Shown: positions 43,963 through 54,144 of the stretch, one piece after another
Position numbering within the stretch: the stretch's first letter is position 1
How the letters are laid out: each line of letters begins with the position of its first letter
Assembly: GCA_945787295.1 (NCBI GenBank)
Contig: CALZHQ010000002.1
Location: 40,758-104,757, forward strand
Reading direction: 5' to 3'
Origin: an uncultured Desulfuromonadales bacterium
Lineage (GTDB): Bacteria; Desulfobacterota; Desulfuromonadia; Desulfuromonadales; Geopsychrobacteraceae
DNA length: 64,000 nucleotides
Notes under the pieces: generated by a model
Seen by the model: only the letters and a program-made list of their open reading frames with translations
The model's database searches: none
Told to the model about the DNA's origin: nothing
Program-made: the position numbers and the translations under genes

Positions 43963-45374
43963 TAAGAATGGGTGTTTTTCTTCTGTATTTTTTGTTGCTG
44001 ACTGCTTGTGTTCAGCCCGCCAGCCAACCTCAGGTCCGGCCGGATCAACTCAGCTTCCCTGAATTGAAACTGGCCTTTCCCGAAGTCGAGAAGCAGCAGC
44101 TGACAAACGGTATGAAACTCTTTATAAAAGAGGATCATGAACTGCCGCTGGTGGAGATGACTTTGCTGATCGGCGGAGGCAGTATCTTCGATCCATTGAA
44201 TAAAACCGGTTTATCGCAGCTTTTTGCCACAGGACTGGAAACCGGTGGTGCAGGAGAGCTGTCGGCGCTTGAGTTTGAAGCTGAATTGGAAGCAATGGCG
44301 GCGCAGCTTTCGGTGTCGAGCTCAGCCTATAATTATTCCATCGATTTGTCGTTACATCAGCAGGATCTAAAGCGCGGAATTGAGATTCTAGCCGACCTGT
44401 TACGGCGACCAAAGTTTGACCATGGTCGGTTGGAATTAGCGCGCAAGCAGTTACTCGAATCGATCAGGAGGAAAAATGACGATCCCGGATCTGTTGCGTC
44501 TCGCCTTCTCGCTGAGGCCGTCTACCAACAGCATCCTTTCGGCAGATACCCGAAAACCGCAGAGGTGAATTCTTTACAACGAACCGATCTTGTGGCATTG
44601 CAGCAGCGTTACCTGCAGCCGGACAATATCCTGATTGCCGTATCTGGTGCGGTGGATAAGCAACAATTGCTGACGTTGCTGGATCGGAATTTTGCCGACT
44701 GGCAGCCGGTTGCAAGAGAATCGGAAGCCTTACCTCCGTTGCCGGCTGCTCCTGGTGGGCAGATTCTGCTTGCGGACAAGGACGTTCCACAGACCAGTAT
44801 CATGTTAGGTCATCTTGGCATCAACAAGGACAATCCTGATCTGTTCGCCCTACGGGTGGCCAACTACATCCTCGGCGGTGGAGGCTTCAATTCGCGGATG
44901 ATGCGCGAAATCCGCTCCAACCGAGGCCTCGCCTATTCGGTCTATTCCTATTTTCAGGCTGGCCGGCGTTTGCCAGAGCTTTTTATTGCAAGCAGTGAAA
45001 CCAAGAGTGGTTCGACTGCCGAGGTGGTCGAGTTGATGCAGCAGCAGATTCAACAGATTAGAGACGAACCGGTTTCGGCTGCAGAGTTGGAACTGGCGAA
45101 GCAGAGCCTGATCAATTCATTCGTATTTGCTTTTAACGATACCCATTCAATTGTCAGCCGGAAACTGCGCCTCGATTATTTCGATTACCCGGATGATTAT
45201 CTCGAAACCTATCGCCAGAAGGTTGCCGCTGTTACGATTGCAGACGTGCAGAGGGTGGCGCGTAAATATCTGCTGCCAGACCAGTTGCAGATAGTTCTGG
45301 TCGGTGACAGTGAAGTCTTTGCTGAAGAGCTGCAAACTTTCGGATTGTCGGTTAAGCAGGTAGAATTGAACTAA
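43959..45374 (+). CDS. M16-family peptidase-like lipoprotein, non-catalytic partner
   Basis: The 471-residue M16 protein has a lipoprotein-type signal (LLLTACVQP) and lacks the HxxEH motif; the matching stretch reads NKTGLSQLFATGLETGG. It keeps the C-terminal RSNRGLAYSVYSYF signature that holds substrate. It should pair with the product of the preceding gene, as in heterodimeric M16B enzymes. The lipid anchor would tether the complex to a membrane. Confidence 0.9.
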   Translation: MIRMGVFLLYFLLLTACVQPASQPQVRPDQLSFPELKLAFPEVEKQQLTNGMKLFIKEDHELPLVEMTLLIGGGSIFDPLNKTGLSQLFATGLETGGAGELSALEFEAELEAMAAQLSVSSSAYNYSIDLSLHQQDLKRGIEILADLLRRPKFDHGRLELARKQLLESIRRKNDDPGSVASRLLAEAVYQQHPFGRYPKTAEVNSLQRTDLVALQQRYLQPDNILIAVSGAVDKQQLLTLLDRNFADWQPVARESEALPPLPAAPGGQILLADKDVPQTSIMLGHLGINKDNPDLFALRVANYILGGGGFNSRMMREIRSNRGLAYSVYSYFQAGRRLPELFIASSETKSGSTAEVVELMQQQIQQIRDEPVSAAELELAKQSLINSFVFAFNDTHSIVSRKLRLDYFDYPDDYLETYRQKVAAVTIADVQRVARKYLLPDQLQIVLVGDSEVFAEELQTFGLSVKQVELN

Positions 45375-45405
45375 GTTGCCGATGTTTTAATTGAGGGGTT
45401 GATCG

Positions 45406-46800
45406 ATGAGCGAAGCTGACCAGCCGCAGCGGACTCTGCGGCAGAAAATCAAGTACTTGCTCTGGGAGCAGAATCCCAACGAGTTGACAGCACTGCAGCG
45501 AATCATACTGCGTCAAGTGCAGACCGCGGTGCTGGTTATCCGCGACTTCGGTATTAACCAGAGCTTGTTGCGTGCTTCGGCTCTCACATACTACAGTATG
45601 CTCGCCATTGTCCCCTTGCTGGCCCTGACGTTTGCCCTGTTGAAGGCGTTTGGCGTCCAGAACCTGCTTGAACCGCTGATCATGGAAAAGCTCAATGTCG
45701 GTGACGGTCAGGTGGTGCAGGCGATCCTTGGTTATATCAATAATACCCAGGTTGGCGGCATGGGGGCTGTCGGTCTGATTTTATTGCTGGTCGCAGTGAT
45801 TTCTTTGCTGACCAATGTTGAAAAATCGTTCAATCACGTTTGGGGGGTACGCGAAATTCGGCCGCTGATACGGCGTTTTTCCGATTACCTGTCTGTAATT
45901 CTGGTCGGTCCAGTGCTGATTATCTCAGCGATCTCGATGACCTCAAGTTTGGCGAGTAATAACCTGGTACAGAAACTGATCGAAATGCAGCTGGTCGGCA
46001 ATCTGATTCTGCTGCTGTTCAAGGTGGCGCCCTTTGTCTTTATGTGGCTGGCGTTCACGGTGCTTTACGTTTTCATGTCGAACACCAAGGTGGAGTGGCG
46101 GGCCGCTTTTATCGGCGGCGTTTTCGGTGGTACTCTCTGGCAGCTGGCCCAGTTGGTCTACGTCAATTTTCAGGTTGGGGTCGCCAAATACAACGCGATC
46201 TACGGTACGATGGCGGCGTTGCCGATCTTTATGATCTGGCTTTATGTTTCCTGGATGATCGTCCTGTTCGGCCTGGGGGTGACTTACGCCAAGCAGAATC
46301 TGCGCACCAGCGCCCGAGATCTGCGCGGTTCAGAGGTTAGTCGCAACTGCTACGAACAGGTTTCGCTGGTACTGCTGCTGACTCTCGCCGATCGTTTTTC
46401 GTCCGGCGAGAGTGCTCTCAGCGAGCTGCAACTGGCCAAATTACTTTTTATCCCTGTCCGGCTTTGTCGGAGTATTTTACGCCTGTTGATCGAGGTCGGT
46501 TATGTTTCGGAACTCTGTAGTCGGCTTGGACGACGCAGTTATCAATTGGGCAGGGCTGCCGAGAATTTACCGCTGGCGGAAATTCTGAAAACCATGCGTG
46601 ATAAGGGAGAGGAGGCGTTACACCTCTATCCGCATCCGCAGACTCTGGAGGCGATTGAAACCAGTGAGAGGTTAGAGGCTTTGGTTGAGGACGGCCTGGA
46701 TGGGCTGACGCTGCGGGATATGGTGATCAATTGCCAGAAACGTGATGATCGGACTTCAGTTGTATCGCTCGATCCACAGGATAACTCTCAAGCCGGATAG
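45406..46800 (+). CDS. YihY/UPF0761-family membrane protein
   Basis: The 464-residue protein has six predicted helices in its first 300 residues, with the family stretches ASALTYYSMLAIVPLLAL and YNAIYGTMAALPIFMIWLYVSW. A C-terminal extension of about 150 residues looks like a winged-helix-type domain. Members were once named RNase BN, which is not supported. Function is unknown. The end overlaps the convergent LpxH-like gene by 13 bp. Confidence 0.88.
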   Translation: MSEADQPQRTLRQKIKYLLWEQNPNELTALQRIILRQVQTAVLVIRDFGINQSLLRASALTYYSMLAIVPLLALTFALLKAFGVQNLLEPLIMEKLNVGDGQVVQAILGYINNTQVGGMGAVGLILLLVAVISLLTNVEKSFNHVWGVREIRPLIRRFSDYLSVILVGPVLIISAISMTSSLASNNLVQKLIEMQLVGNLILLLFKVAPFVFMWLAFTVLYVFMSNTKVEWRAAFIGGVFGGTLWQLAQLVYVNFQVGVAKYNAIYGTMAALPIFMIWLYVSWMIVLFGLGVTYAKQNLRTSARDLRGSEVSRNCYEQVSLVLLLTLADRFSSGESALSELQLAKLLFIPVRLCRSILRLLIEVGYVSELCSRLGRRSYQLGRAAENLPLAEILKTMRDKGEEALHLYPHPQTLEAIETSERLEALVEDGLDGLTLRDMVINCQKRDDRTSVVSLDPQDNSQAG

Positions 46801-47495
46801 TTTTTCAGTTCAATCTGTCCATCGATCATTTCCGCATAGGATAACTGTTCAATCCAGTCTCCAACAGCAATAATCTGTTTACCCTGATACTCTTTCTTCA
46901 GGGGCTGATGGAAGTGGCCACAGATGATCGCATCCGCTGATTGAGCCAGTTCCGAATCAGCAAGCGGCTCTATCAGGTGGGATGGATCCCACCTGCAACG
47001 GCCGTGACGTTTATTGTTGCTTTTGTCGCTCAACCAGATGCCGAAGGACCAAACCAGGTCGGGGTGAACGATTTGACTTAAAAAGCGGATCAAGCCGCTG
47101 CGCCAGAAAGATCGCAGCCGTTGATAGTTTTTGTTCGGATTGAGAAGGTCTCCATGGCTCAGGAGCAATTTCTTGCCATCCCAGTCTATCAATTGTTGAT
47201 TGGTGATCAGGGTGCAATTTATTGTCGTAGTAAAGGAAGTTCCGAGGTTGAAATCGTGATTTCCTTCGACAAAATAGAGTTTGGTGCCGTTGTTTGATAA
47301 TTGCCGCAGCTTCTCAAGGATGGGAATGTAGGCGGAAAAAGTTACATGCCGGTAACCGAGCAGGAACTCGAAGATGTCGCCGAGTAGAAACAGCCCGTCG
47401 AGGTCCTGCTGTTGATCGAGGAATTCGAGCAGGAGCTGGTAATTTTGATCATGCGGCTGACGCAGATGGGCATCGGCAAGAAAAATTGCTTTCAT
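46788..47495 (-). CDS. LpxH-like UDP-2,3-diacylglucosamine diphosphatase (metallophosphoesterase)
   Basis: The 235-residue enzyme shows every calcineurin-like motif: DAH (LADAHL), GDIFEFL, GNHD (VEGNHDFNLG), HGD and GHFH (ICGHFHQP). The layout and length match LpxH, which forms lipid X in lipid A synthesis at the inner membrane. I start at the ATG at 47495 because the first strand begins there. LpxH is likely; another membrane-linked phosphoesterase is possible. Confidence 0.82.
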   Translation of the reverse strand: MKAIFLADAHLRQPHDQNYQLLLEFLDQQQDLDGLFLLGDIFEFLLGYRHVTFSAYIPILEKLRQLSNNGTKLYFVEGNHDFNLGTSFTTTINCTLITNQQLIDWDGKKLLLSHGDLLNPNKNYQRLRSFWRSGLIRFLSQIVHPDLVWSFGIWLSDKSNNKRHGRCRWDPSHLIEPLADSELAQSADAIICGHFHQPLKKEYQGKQIIAVGDWIEQLSYAEMIDGQIELKNYPA

Positions 47496-47562
47496 GGTCG
47501 GCACTATAAAGAGCCGGCTAATGCTTGTCAATCGTACACACTTCATCTTCAGGGAGGTTATT

Positions 47563-47952
47563 ATGGAATACCCGATGATTCACATCTGTTATCGTGTCAT
47601 GGATCTTGATGCCAGTGAAGAATTCTACAGCAAGGCTTTCGGCTTCAAGGTGTCGCGGAAAAAAGACTACCCGGAAGGGCGTTTCACCTTGAGCTACATG
47701 ACCTCGGCAGAGCTGCCGTTCGAACTGGAGCTGACTTATAATTATGACCAGCAGGAGCCGTACCTGATCGGTGATGGTTATTCTCACCTGGCGGTTGCGG
47801 TGGCCGATCTTGAAGCATCACATAAAAAACACACTGAAATGGGTCTGACGGTGACGCCATTAAAAGGCTTGAGTGCCGGACAGCCGATGTTCTATTTTGT
47901 CACCGACCCGGACGGCTTCCGCGTGGAAGTTGTACGCCGGAAAAATCTCTAG
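47563..47952 (+). CDS. Lactoylglutathione lyase-like glyoxalase
   Basis: The 129-residue single-domain protein of the vicinal-oxygen-chelate fold begins MIHICYRVMDLDASEEFY and ends FVTDPDGFRVEVV, with GYSHLAVAV between. These carry the metal ligands of glyoxalase I, which turns the hemithioacetal of methylglyoxal into a thioester. AGGGAGG lies five bases before the ATG at 47563, so I place the start there. It leads the TPR gene by 12 bp. Confidence 0.88.
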   Translation: MEYPMIHICYRVMDLDASEEFYSKAFGFKVSRKKDYPEGRFTLSYMTSAELPFELELTYNYDQQEPYLIGDGYSHLAVAVADLEASHKKHTEMGLTVTPLKGLSAGQPMFYFVTDPDGFRVEVVRRKNL

Positions 47953-47964
47953 GAGGAAAATTTG

Positions 47965-48735
47965 ATGTCGTTTGAAGATCTGCTCGATCAGGGACAACGC
48001 GCCCTTGAGGAGGATGACAGCCGCAAGGCGCTTGAGCTGCTGCAAAAAGCGATCAAGCTGGAACAGACTGCCGCAGCCTGGCTGCTGCTGGCTGAAGCCC
48101 AGCTGGAAGAGAATCAGCTCTCCAAGGCAAAAAAAAGCACCACTGCCGGGTTGAATGTTGAATCGGATAACCTGGATTTACTTTACCTGTCAGCCGATAT
48201 CAGTCTGGAAGAGAATAGTTTTGACGCCGCTTTGCAGACTTATGTGCGGATCATCGAACTGGATCCCCAGCAGATCGATGCCCGGATCAACAAGGCTATG
48301 CTCGAGATGGACGCCGATCAGCTCGCGACTGCGGAGCAAACCTGTCGTGATGCTTTGCGGGCCGATCCTGAATCGGTGCTGGCGCTAAACGCACTTGGTG
48401 ATATCTGTGTTGCAGAACAAAAGGATCAGGAAGCGATGGATTGTTACCTGAAAGCCGCTGATCTCGATCCTGAAGAACCACAGTCTTTTTTGAATCTGGC
48501 CGATCTTTATTATGATGCCGGCGAACTGGAGCGGGCGGAAGAATCGAGTCGCAAGGCATTGGCGCTGGATGCAGGGTTGTCCCTTGGCTATCTGACCCTC
48601 GGCTATATCTACATGGATCTGGACCGTGCCCGTGAGGCGGTAGAAAATTTTCAACAGTTTTTGAAATTGGAAAAAAGTCCTGATGCGAAGCTGATTCGCG
48701 ATGAAGTGAATGCCGTTATCGAAGGCTTGAAATAG
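47965..48735 (+). CDS. Tetratricopeptide-repeat protein
   Basis: The 256-residue protein is built of about six TPR units (for example EAMDCYLKAADLDPEEPQSF and EAVENFQQFLKLEKS). There is no signal peptide or membrane helix, so it should be cytoplasmic and act by protein binding. AGGAGG precedes the ATG at 47965. It may share a transcript with the glyoxalase gene and the lrgAB genes after it. Confidence 0.88.
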   Translation: MSFEDLLDQGQRALEEDDSRKALELLQKAIKLEQTAAAWLLLAEAQLEENQLSKAKKSTTAGLNVESDNLDLLYLSADISLEENSFDAALQTYVRIIELDPQQIDARINKAMLEMDADQLATAEQTCRDALRADPESVLALNALGDICVAEQKDQEAMDCYLKAADLDPEEPQSFLNLADLYYDAGELERAEESSRKALALDAGLSLGYLTLGYIYMDLDRAREAVENFQQFLKLEKSPDAKLIRDEVNAVIEGLK

Positions 48736-48761
48736 AACAATCTGTTGCCGGGAGGCTTGTC

Positions 48762-49112
48762 ATGCTGCAGGGGATGGTCCTGCTACTGTTATTTCAATTT
48801 GTCGGTGAGGGACTCTCTCGTCTTTTCGCCATGCCGATTCCGGGCAATGTTATCGGCATGGCTTTGATGTTGCTGGCCCTGTCGGCCGGGTGGGTCAAGC
48901 TGGGATGGCTGCAGGACGCGGCCGATCTGCTGTTATCGTACATGGCGATGTTTTTCGTCCCGGCCGGCGTCGGAGTGATGCTCTATTTTGAGTTGATCGG
49001 CCGAGAGTGGTTGCCGATTGTTGCGGGAACCGTGATCAGTACTTTTGTGGTGTTGGCGGTGACCGGCTGGTGCGAAAAGCTCCTCGATAAACATGAGGAG
49101 TCACAATCGTGA
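48762..49112 (+). CDS. lrgA: CidA/LrgA-family membrane protein
   Basis: The 116-residue protein has four predicted helices and the family stretch PIPGNVIGMALMLLAL. LrgA/CidA proteins are holin-like and tied to murein turnover or small-molecule export in other bacteria. GGGAGG precedes the ATG. It overlaps the lrgB start by 4 bp. Confidence 0.9.
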   Translation: MLQGMVLLLLFQFVGEGLSRLFAMPIPGNVIGMALMLLALSAGWVKLGWLQDAADLLLSYMAMFFVPAGVGVMLYFELIGREWLPIVAGTVISTFVVLAVTGWCEKLLDKHEESQS

Positions 49113-49801
49113 AGGAACTTCTGGCTTCACCCTTATTCGGCATCACCCTGACTTTGCTGGTTTACCGTCTGGCGGAACTTCTGTACCGGCGAACTCGTTT
49201 TATCCTCTTAAACCCGGTCGCAGTTTCTATTCTCAGCATCATCCTGTTGCTGAAACTCTGCCATATCCCCTATCAGGATTACAATAACGGTGGCCGGATG
49301 ATTCTCTTTCTGCTCGGGCCTTCGGTGGTCGCTCTGGCGGTTCCCTTGTATCAACGGCGCCAGGAAATTCTCAAGCGTAAATTGCCGATCTTGGTTGGTA
49401 TTGTCGCCGGGGCGCTCTCTTCAATCGTTTCGGCGGCAGGAATTACCTGGCTGCTCGGTGGGAGTCACGAAGTGGTGCTGTCGTTAGTCCCAAAGTCGGT
49501 GACTACGCCGATTGCCATCGGGATTACCGAGAAAATCGGCGGTATCGTGCCGCTGACCGCTGCTTTGGTTGTGTTGACTGGCTGTCTCGGGGCGATCTGC
49601 GGTCCTGAATTCTGCCGTCTGATCGGGGTCCGTTCCAAGGCAGCGATGGGGCTGGCGGTCGGGACAGCTTCTCACGGTATCGGGACCGCAAGGCTGCTCG
49701 GTGAAGATCGTTTTTCCGGAGCGGTTGCCGGATTGGCGATCGGTTTGAATGGTTTGGCGACGGCGCTGCTGGTGCCGTTGCTTTGGTTATTATTCGGTTA
49801 G
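49109..49801 (+). CDS. lrgB: CidB/LrgB-family membrane protein
   Basis: The 230-residue partner of LrgA starts with GTG (GTGA overlap). It carries PKSVTTPIAIGITEKIGG and SHGIGTARLL, the main family motifs, in about seven helices. LrgAB-type pairs have been linked to pyruvate or glycolate transport. The antiporter gene begins ten bases after its stop. Confidence 0.92.
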   Translation: MKELLASPLFGITLTLLVYRLAELLYRRTRFILLNPVAVSILSIILLLKLCHIPYQDYNNGGRMILFLLGPSVVALAVPLYQRRQEILKRKLPILVGIVAGALSSIVSAAGITWLLGGSHEVVLSLVPKSVTTPIAIGITEKIGGIVPLTAALVVLTGCLGAICGPEFCRLIGVRSKAAMGLAVGTASHGIGTARLLGEDRFSGAVAGLAIGLNGLATALLVPLLWLLFG

Positions 49802-49810
49802 TTGGGTGCT

Positions 49811-51769
49811 ATGGGAATTGCTGCAGATATTGTCATAATTGTTGTTGCTGCACTGTTGGGTGGGTTGATCGCACAGAAATTTCGCCAGCCGCTGATACTC
49901 GGTTATATCCTGGCCGGCGTTATTATCGGCCCCTTTACCGGGGGAGTTACCGTCTCGGATGTCCACGAAATCGAGAAGCTGGCTGAAATTGGCGTCGCGC
50001 TGTTGTTATTTGCGCTGGGACTCGAGTTTTCCCTTAAAGAGCTGAAGCCGGTTAAATATGTTGCCCTGATCGGCGGTCCGATTCAGATTCTACTGACCAT
50101 CGGTTACGGATTTCTGGTTGGGCGTTGGCTCGGTTGGGAAACAGTTCCTTCGATGTGGTTGGGCGGGATTGCTTCGCTCTCAAGCACCATGGTGATCCTG
50201 AAAACCCTTATGAACCAGGGCATGATGGGGACCCTGTCAAGCCGGGTGATGATCGGTATCCTGATCGTTCAGGATTTGGCGGTCGTGCCGTTGATGATCA
50301 TGCTGCCACAGCTTTCCGATCCGGCCAGCGGTTTGCCGATTTTAGGGGTCGCTGCGGTCAAATCAGTGGTTTTCCTGTTGATGATGTTTTTCATCGGCAC
50401 CCGGTTGCTGCCCTGGTTACTGGCAATTGTGGCCCGCTGGAATTCACGAGAGCTGTTCCTTTTGACCATCACCGCCATCGGTCTCGGCATCGGTTACGCC
50501 ACCTACCTGGTTGGACTTTCATTTGCGTTCGGCGCCTTTGTTGCCGGTATGGTGCTCAGCGAATCGGACTACGGTCATCAGGCTTTGAGCGATATTATTC
50601 CGTTGCGCGACCTGTTCGGTCTGCTCTTTTTTACCTCCGTGGGGATGTTGCTGGAGCCGCAATTTCTGATCGACAACATCGGTGGTGTGTTGCAGCTCGT
50701 TTTATTGATCGCTCTTGGCAAAGGCCTAATGATGGCGGGGATAGTTCGTGGTTTTGGTTATGCCAATGTTGTCCCGCTGGCTGTCGGTCTGGGGATGTTT
50801 CAAATCGGTGAATTTTCTTTTGTGTTAGGTCAGGTAGGCTATGCTGGCGGGTTTCTCGACGCTGAACAACATTCCTATATTCTCTCGGCAACCATCATTA
50901 GTATGTTGATTACTCCGTTGGCTTCAGGGAGGACAGCTCCGCTCTACGGTTTAAAGCGGCGTTTGTTGAAAACCGATACTCTGGAAACGGTCAACCTGCC
51001 GCAGGAAGGATTGCATGGTCATATCGTCATCGCCGGTGGCGGTCGGGTCGGTCAGCATATCGCTAAGGTTTTGCAGCAGCTAGAAGTGCCGTTTGTTATT
51101 ATTGAAATGAGTCATCGATTGATCGATACTTGCAAGACATGTGGCTATCCGGCGATATATGGCGACGCCAGTCAGGAGCATATTCTAGAAGTTGCTAACC
51201 TCCACGAAGCACAGCAGCTGCTGATTACCATTCCACATATCACGGTAACAGAGACAATTGTCTGTTACGTGAACCGACATCACCCCGATCTTAAAATTGT
51301 TGTCCGGGCCGAAGGGGTCGAGCAGATGGCTGCCCTTTATAAGGATGGCGTTTATATGGTCATCATGCCGGAGCTGGAGGCAGGGCTTGAAATTGCTCGG
51401 CAGGCGCTGCTGAACCTGAACATCCCGATCCCGATTATTCAGCGCTATACCGATGCGGTGCGGCTTGATCACTATCATCCCGAAGTACAGAGCCAGAAAG
51501 GGCACCATGAACTCAGGCTGTTGAAGAATGCCCGCGAATTACTGGAACTGTCATGGGAGCGGTTGGAGCAAGAAAGTTTGCTGATTGGCCGCAGCTTGCG
51601 TGAGCTTGAAATTAGGCAGACTATTGGAGTCTCTATCGTCGGCGTGTTGCGTGATGGACAGTTTACTTCGAATCCATCTGCCGATTTTGTTTTTCAGGCT
51701 GATGATCTGATTGCGGTTATCGGTAGTTTGTCTCAGCGGGAGGCGATGCGGGAGATGAATCAGAGTTGA
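49811..51769 (+). CDS. Kef-type monovalent cation:proton antiporter with RCK domains
   Basis: The 652-residue protein has a CPA2 antiporter core of about 12 helices ([26 protein letters not shown]). An RCK_N/TrkA-N NAD-binding domain ([19 protein letters not shown]) and an RCK_C domain close it. It would exchange potassium or sodium for protons at the inner membrane under nucleotide or ligand control. It resembles KefB/YbaL. It is the last gene of the lrgAB run and is closed by a strong terminator. Confidence 0.92.
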   Translation: MGIAADIVIIVVAALLGGLIAQKFRQPLILGYILAGVIIGPFTGGVTVSDVHEIEKLAEIGVALLLFALGLEFSLKELKPVKYVALIGGPIQILLTIGYGFLVGRWLGWETVPSMWLGGIASLSSTMVILKTLMNQGMMGTLSSRVMIGILIVQDLAVVPLMIMLPQLSDPASGLPILGVAAVKSVVFLLMMFFIGTRLLPWLLAIVARWNSRELFLLTITAIGLGIGYATYLVGLSFAFGAFVAGMVLSESDYGHQALSDIIPLRDLFGLLFFTSVGMLLEPQFLIDNIGGVLQLVLLIALGKGLMMAGIVRGFGYANVVPLAVGLGMFQIGEFSFVLGQVGYAGGFLDAEQHSYILSATIISMLITPLASGRTAPLYGLKRRLLKTDTLETVNLPQEGLHGHIVIAGGGRVGQHIAKVLQQLEVPFVIIEMSHRLIDTCKTCGYPAIYGDASQEHILEVANLHEAQQLLITIPHITVTETIVCYVNRHHPDLKIVVRAEGVEQMAALYKDGVYMVIMPELEAGLEIARQALLNLNIPIPIIQRYTDAVRLDHYHPEVQSQKGHHELRLLKNARELLELSWERLEQESLLIGRSLRELEIRQTIGVSIVGVLRDGQFTSNPSADFVFQADDLIAVIGSLSQREAMREMNQS

Positions 51770-51772
51770 ACT

Positions 51773-51804
51773 AAAAAGGCCGTCGGTTAAACGACGGCCT
51801 TTTT
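51773..51804. terminator. Bidirectional rho-independent terminator
   Basis: AAAAAGGCCGTCG and CGACGGCCTTTTT form a perfect 13-bp stem around GTTAAA. It serves the antiporter gene and the convergent PxxKW gene. Confidence 0.95.
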
Positions 51805-51826
51805 AGTTGTTTTTGTGGCAACCTGT

Positions 51827-52114
51827 TTACTTGCGACCTGCTGCGGCCCGTTTTGCTGCTTTCAGCGGGTTGACACGAACGTCTGCTACCGTTAGGTCGA
51901 CTTTTTTATGGGTAGCAAAGTTGCACAGCCCGGAAGCCCACTTGACACCAGGGTTCGGGTAAGAGGTACAGACCTCACCGATTGAGCCTTTGACGATCCG
52001 CTCACAACCCTGACATTGTTCAACCACAACTTGGCAGCTGCCGGTATCGGCACTGCAGCCAGCTTTTTTCCAAAAAGTACACTCGGTACCAGCGAGAACG
52101 GTTTGGCACTGCAT
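51827..52114 (-). CDS. PxxKW-family cysteine-rich protein
   Basis: The 95-residue protein has nine cysteines, several in CxxC-like spacing (CQGCERIV), the PGVKW motif that names the family and a basic C-terminus. The family is known mainly from deltaproteobacteria and its job is unknown; metal or Fe-S binding is possible. AGGAGG lies nine bases before the ATG at 52114, so I reject a longer frame that adds 26 residues. Confidence 0.85.
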   Translation of the reverse strand: MQCQTVLAGTECTFWKKAGCSADTGSCQVVVEQCQGCERIVKGSIGEVCTSYPNPGVKWASGLCNFATHKKVDLTVADVRVNPLKAAKRAAAGRK

Positions 52115-52262
52115 GTTTCTATTCCTCCTAGCTTTATGCTTTGGTTCAGGTTCAGAACGCCTACTAATAGCGAAATTTACTTCTTGAGTCAACGCTTTTT
52201 CTTTGCTTTTTAATTGTTTCTGTTGATTGACCTTGCTACGGAAGAAGGGCTAGTCTGTGCAA

Positions 52263-52565
52263 ATGGAGAGGCAAATAAAACAAGTTGAGCCCGGCTCTAA
52301 AAAATGGGAAGAAATTTGCAGGTGTTGCGGACGTTGTTGCTACGAAAAGCTCGACTACCGAGGGCAAATATTTTATACCACTAAACCCTGTCCACATCTC
52401 GATACCGAATTAAATCAGTGCCGAATTTACCAACAGCGTTCAGAGCTGCATCCAGATTGCGCTCGATTGACGCCTGAACTGGTGGCCTCTGGGATTCTTC
52501 CGGAAGATTGCCCCTACGTTGCAGGCAGCGAAAATTACCAGGCCCCGGAAATAGAAGAAGATTGA
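52263..52565 (+). CDS. YkgJ/UPF0260-like cysteine-cluster protein
   Basis: The 100-residue protein holds about eight cysteines in CRCCGRCCYEKLDYRG and CPHLDTELNQCRIYQQR, as in the YkgJ family thought to chelate Fe or Zn. It resembles the YcgN branch. A GTG two codons upstream is an alternative start. It is divergent from the PxxKW gene, with 148 bp between them. Confidence 0.85.
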   Translation: MERQIKQVEPGSKKWEEICRCCGRCCYEKLDYRGQIFYTTKPCPHLDTELNQCRIYQQRSELHPDCARLTPELVASGILPEDCPYVAGSENYQAPEIEED

Positions 52566-52663
52566 CGGTTTTGCTTCGCGTTTTCCGCCGCAATACAAAT
52601 CTCTGTGATATATTTTAGTTTCAATAACTGCTTAAACTATTAAACCTTTAAGGAGGGTTTTGC

Positions 52664-54085
52664 ATGTCTCAAATCAAGTTCGGGACTTCAGGCTGGCGGG
52701 GGATTTTCTGCGAGGATTTTACCCTGGACAATGTGCGAGTCGTCACCCAGGCGATTGCTGATCATCTGCACGCCGAAGGGTTGGCTGATAAAGGCTTGGT
52801 GATCGGCTATGATGCCAGATTCATGGGCGCTGATTTTGCCAAGGAAACGGCCCGGGTGCTGGCAGGTGCTGGAATCAAGAGTTATTTGTGCAACCGCGAC
52901 ACCCCGACCCCGGTGATTTCCCACGAGCTGCTCAGGCGTAAGGCGGCCGGGGCGATCAATTTTACTGCCAGTCATAACCCCTACAATTATAACGGTATCA
53001 AGTTTTCACCGGCCTGGGGTGGTCCGGCATTACCGGAAACCACAGGAGATATCGAAAAGCGCGCCAATCAGATGCTCGGCGAAATCGTCTATAAGGATGT
53101 CTCGCTGCACAGGGCGGCCGAGCAGGGGCTTTTTGAGGAAATCGATCCGCGCGCGGCTTATTTTGAGACCTTGCACAAATTGGTCGATTTTCCTGCCATA
53201 GCGGCATCGGGGATGAAGATCGCGGTCAACCCGCTGTATGGTTCCGGGCGCGATTATCTCGATACCATTCTTGAACAGGCCGGCGTACAGATCGTAAAGA
53301 TTAACGATCATCTCGATCCTTATTTCGGCGGTGAACCACCGGAACCGGCAGAGGCGCATATCCCGGACTTTATCGAACTGGTTAAGGGGGATGCCTCGAT
53401 CGCACTGGGGATTGCCACTGATGGTGATGCTGACCGTTTCGGCATTGTCGATGCCGACGGCAGCTATATCGAACCGAACTATATTCTGGCGCTGCTGTTC
53501 GATTATATGATCCGTCGCAAGGGGATGAAGGGCAATGCCGCCCGCAGCGTTGCGACTTCCCACCTGATCGATGCCGTGGCCAAACACCACGGCGTGGAAA
53601 TTCTTGAAACGCCGGTCGGCTTTAAATATATCGGTGAATATATCAGCGAAGATAAGATTCTGATCGGCGGGGAAGAGAGTGCTGGTTTGAGTATCTGTGG
53701 GCATGTCCCGGAAAAGGATGGGATTCTCGCCTGCCTGCTGGTCGCGGAGATGGCGGCCGTGGAAAAATGCAGCCTGCGTGAATTGTTGGCTGACCTCTAC
53801 CGCCGGGTGGGGGAGATTTACACGCGCCGGATCAATATCCGCCTTTCTCCTGAACTGGAAGAAGCGTTGCCTGAGAAACTGCAGAATCCGCCCCAGCAGA
53901 TTGGTGGGCGCAAGATTACGGAAATCATCCGCATCGATGGCAACAAGTTTCTGTTTGAGGATGGCAGTTGGATGCTGTTCCGCAAGTCGGGGACTGAACC
54001 GGTGGTCCGCCTCTATGGGGAAGCGGGAGATAGTGCAACCTTGGCCGAGTTGATCAAACAGGGTGAGGCGTTTATCCTCGGGTAA
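52664..54085 (+). CDS. Phosphoglucomutase/phosphomannomutase-family enzyme
   Basis: The 473-residue alpha-D-phosphohexomutase has the phosphoserine loop TASHNPYNYNGIKF (Ser near 104), the metal loop DGDADRFG and the phosphate-binding end FRKSGTEPVVRLY. It moves phosphate between C6 and C1 of a hexose phosphate for polysaccharide or storage metabolism. Glucose, mannose or glucosamine as substrate cannot be decided by eye. AGGAGG precedes the ATG. Confidence 0.93.
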   Translation: MSQIKFGTSGWRGIFCEDFTLDNVRVVTQAIADHLHAEGLADKGLVIGYDARFMGADFAKETARVLAGAGIKSYLCNRDTPTPVISHELLRRKAAGAINFTASHNPYNYNGIKFSPAWGGPALPETTGDIEKRANQMLGEIVYKDVSLHRAAEQGLFEEIDPRAAYFETLHKLVDFPAIAASGMKIAVNPLYGSGRDYLDTILEQAGVQIVKINDHLDPYFGGEPPEPAEAHIPDFIELVKGDASIALGIATDGDADRFGIVDADGSYIEPNYILALLFDYMIRRKGMKGNAARSVATSHLIDAVAKHHGVEILETPVGFKYIGEYISEDKILIGGEESAGLSICGHVPEKDGILACLLVAEMAAVEKCSLRELLADLYRRVGEIYTRRINIRLSPELEEALPEKLQNPPQQIGGRKITEIIRIDGNKFLFEDGSWMLFRKSGTEPVVRLYGEAGDSATLAELIKQGEAFILG

Positions 54086-54108
54086 GCAAAATAATAATGC
54101 GAGAGAAC

Positions 54109-54136
54109 AAAAAAGGGAACTGCAATCGCAGCTCCC
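54109..54136. terminator. Bidirectional terminator between the mutase and pqiC
   Basis: AAAAAGGGA/TCCCTTTTT with an inner CTGC/GCAG pairing around AATC forms the stem. T-runs are present in both directions. Confidence 0.9.
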
Positions 54137-54144
54137 TTTTTCAG

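Noticed and set aside
42487..45374. The second M16 gene as a broken peptidase because HxxEH is missing
   Set aside because: Heterodimeric M16B pairs normally have one partner without the zinc motif, and the substrate-holding C-terminal motif is kept.
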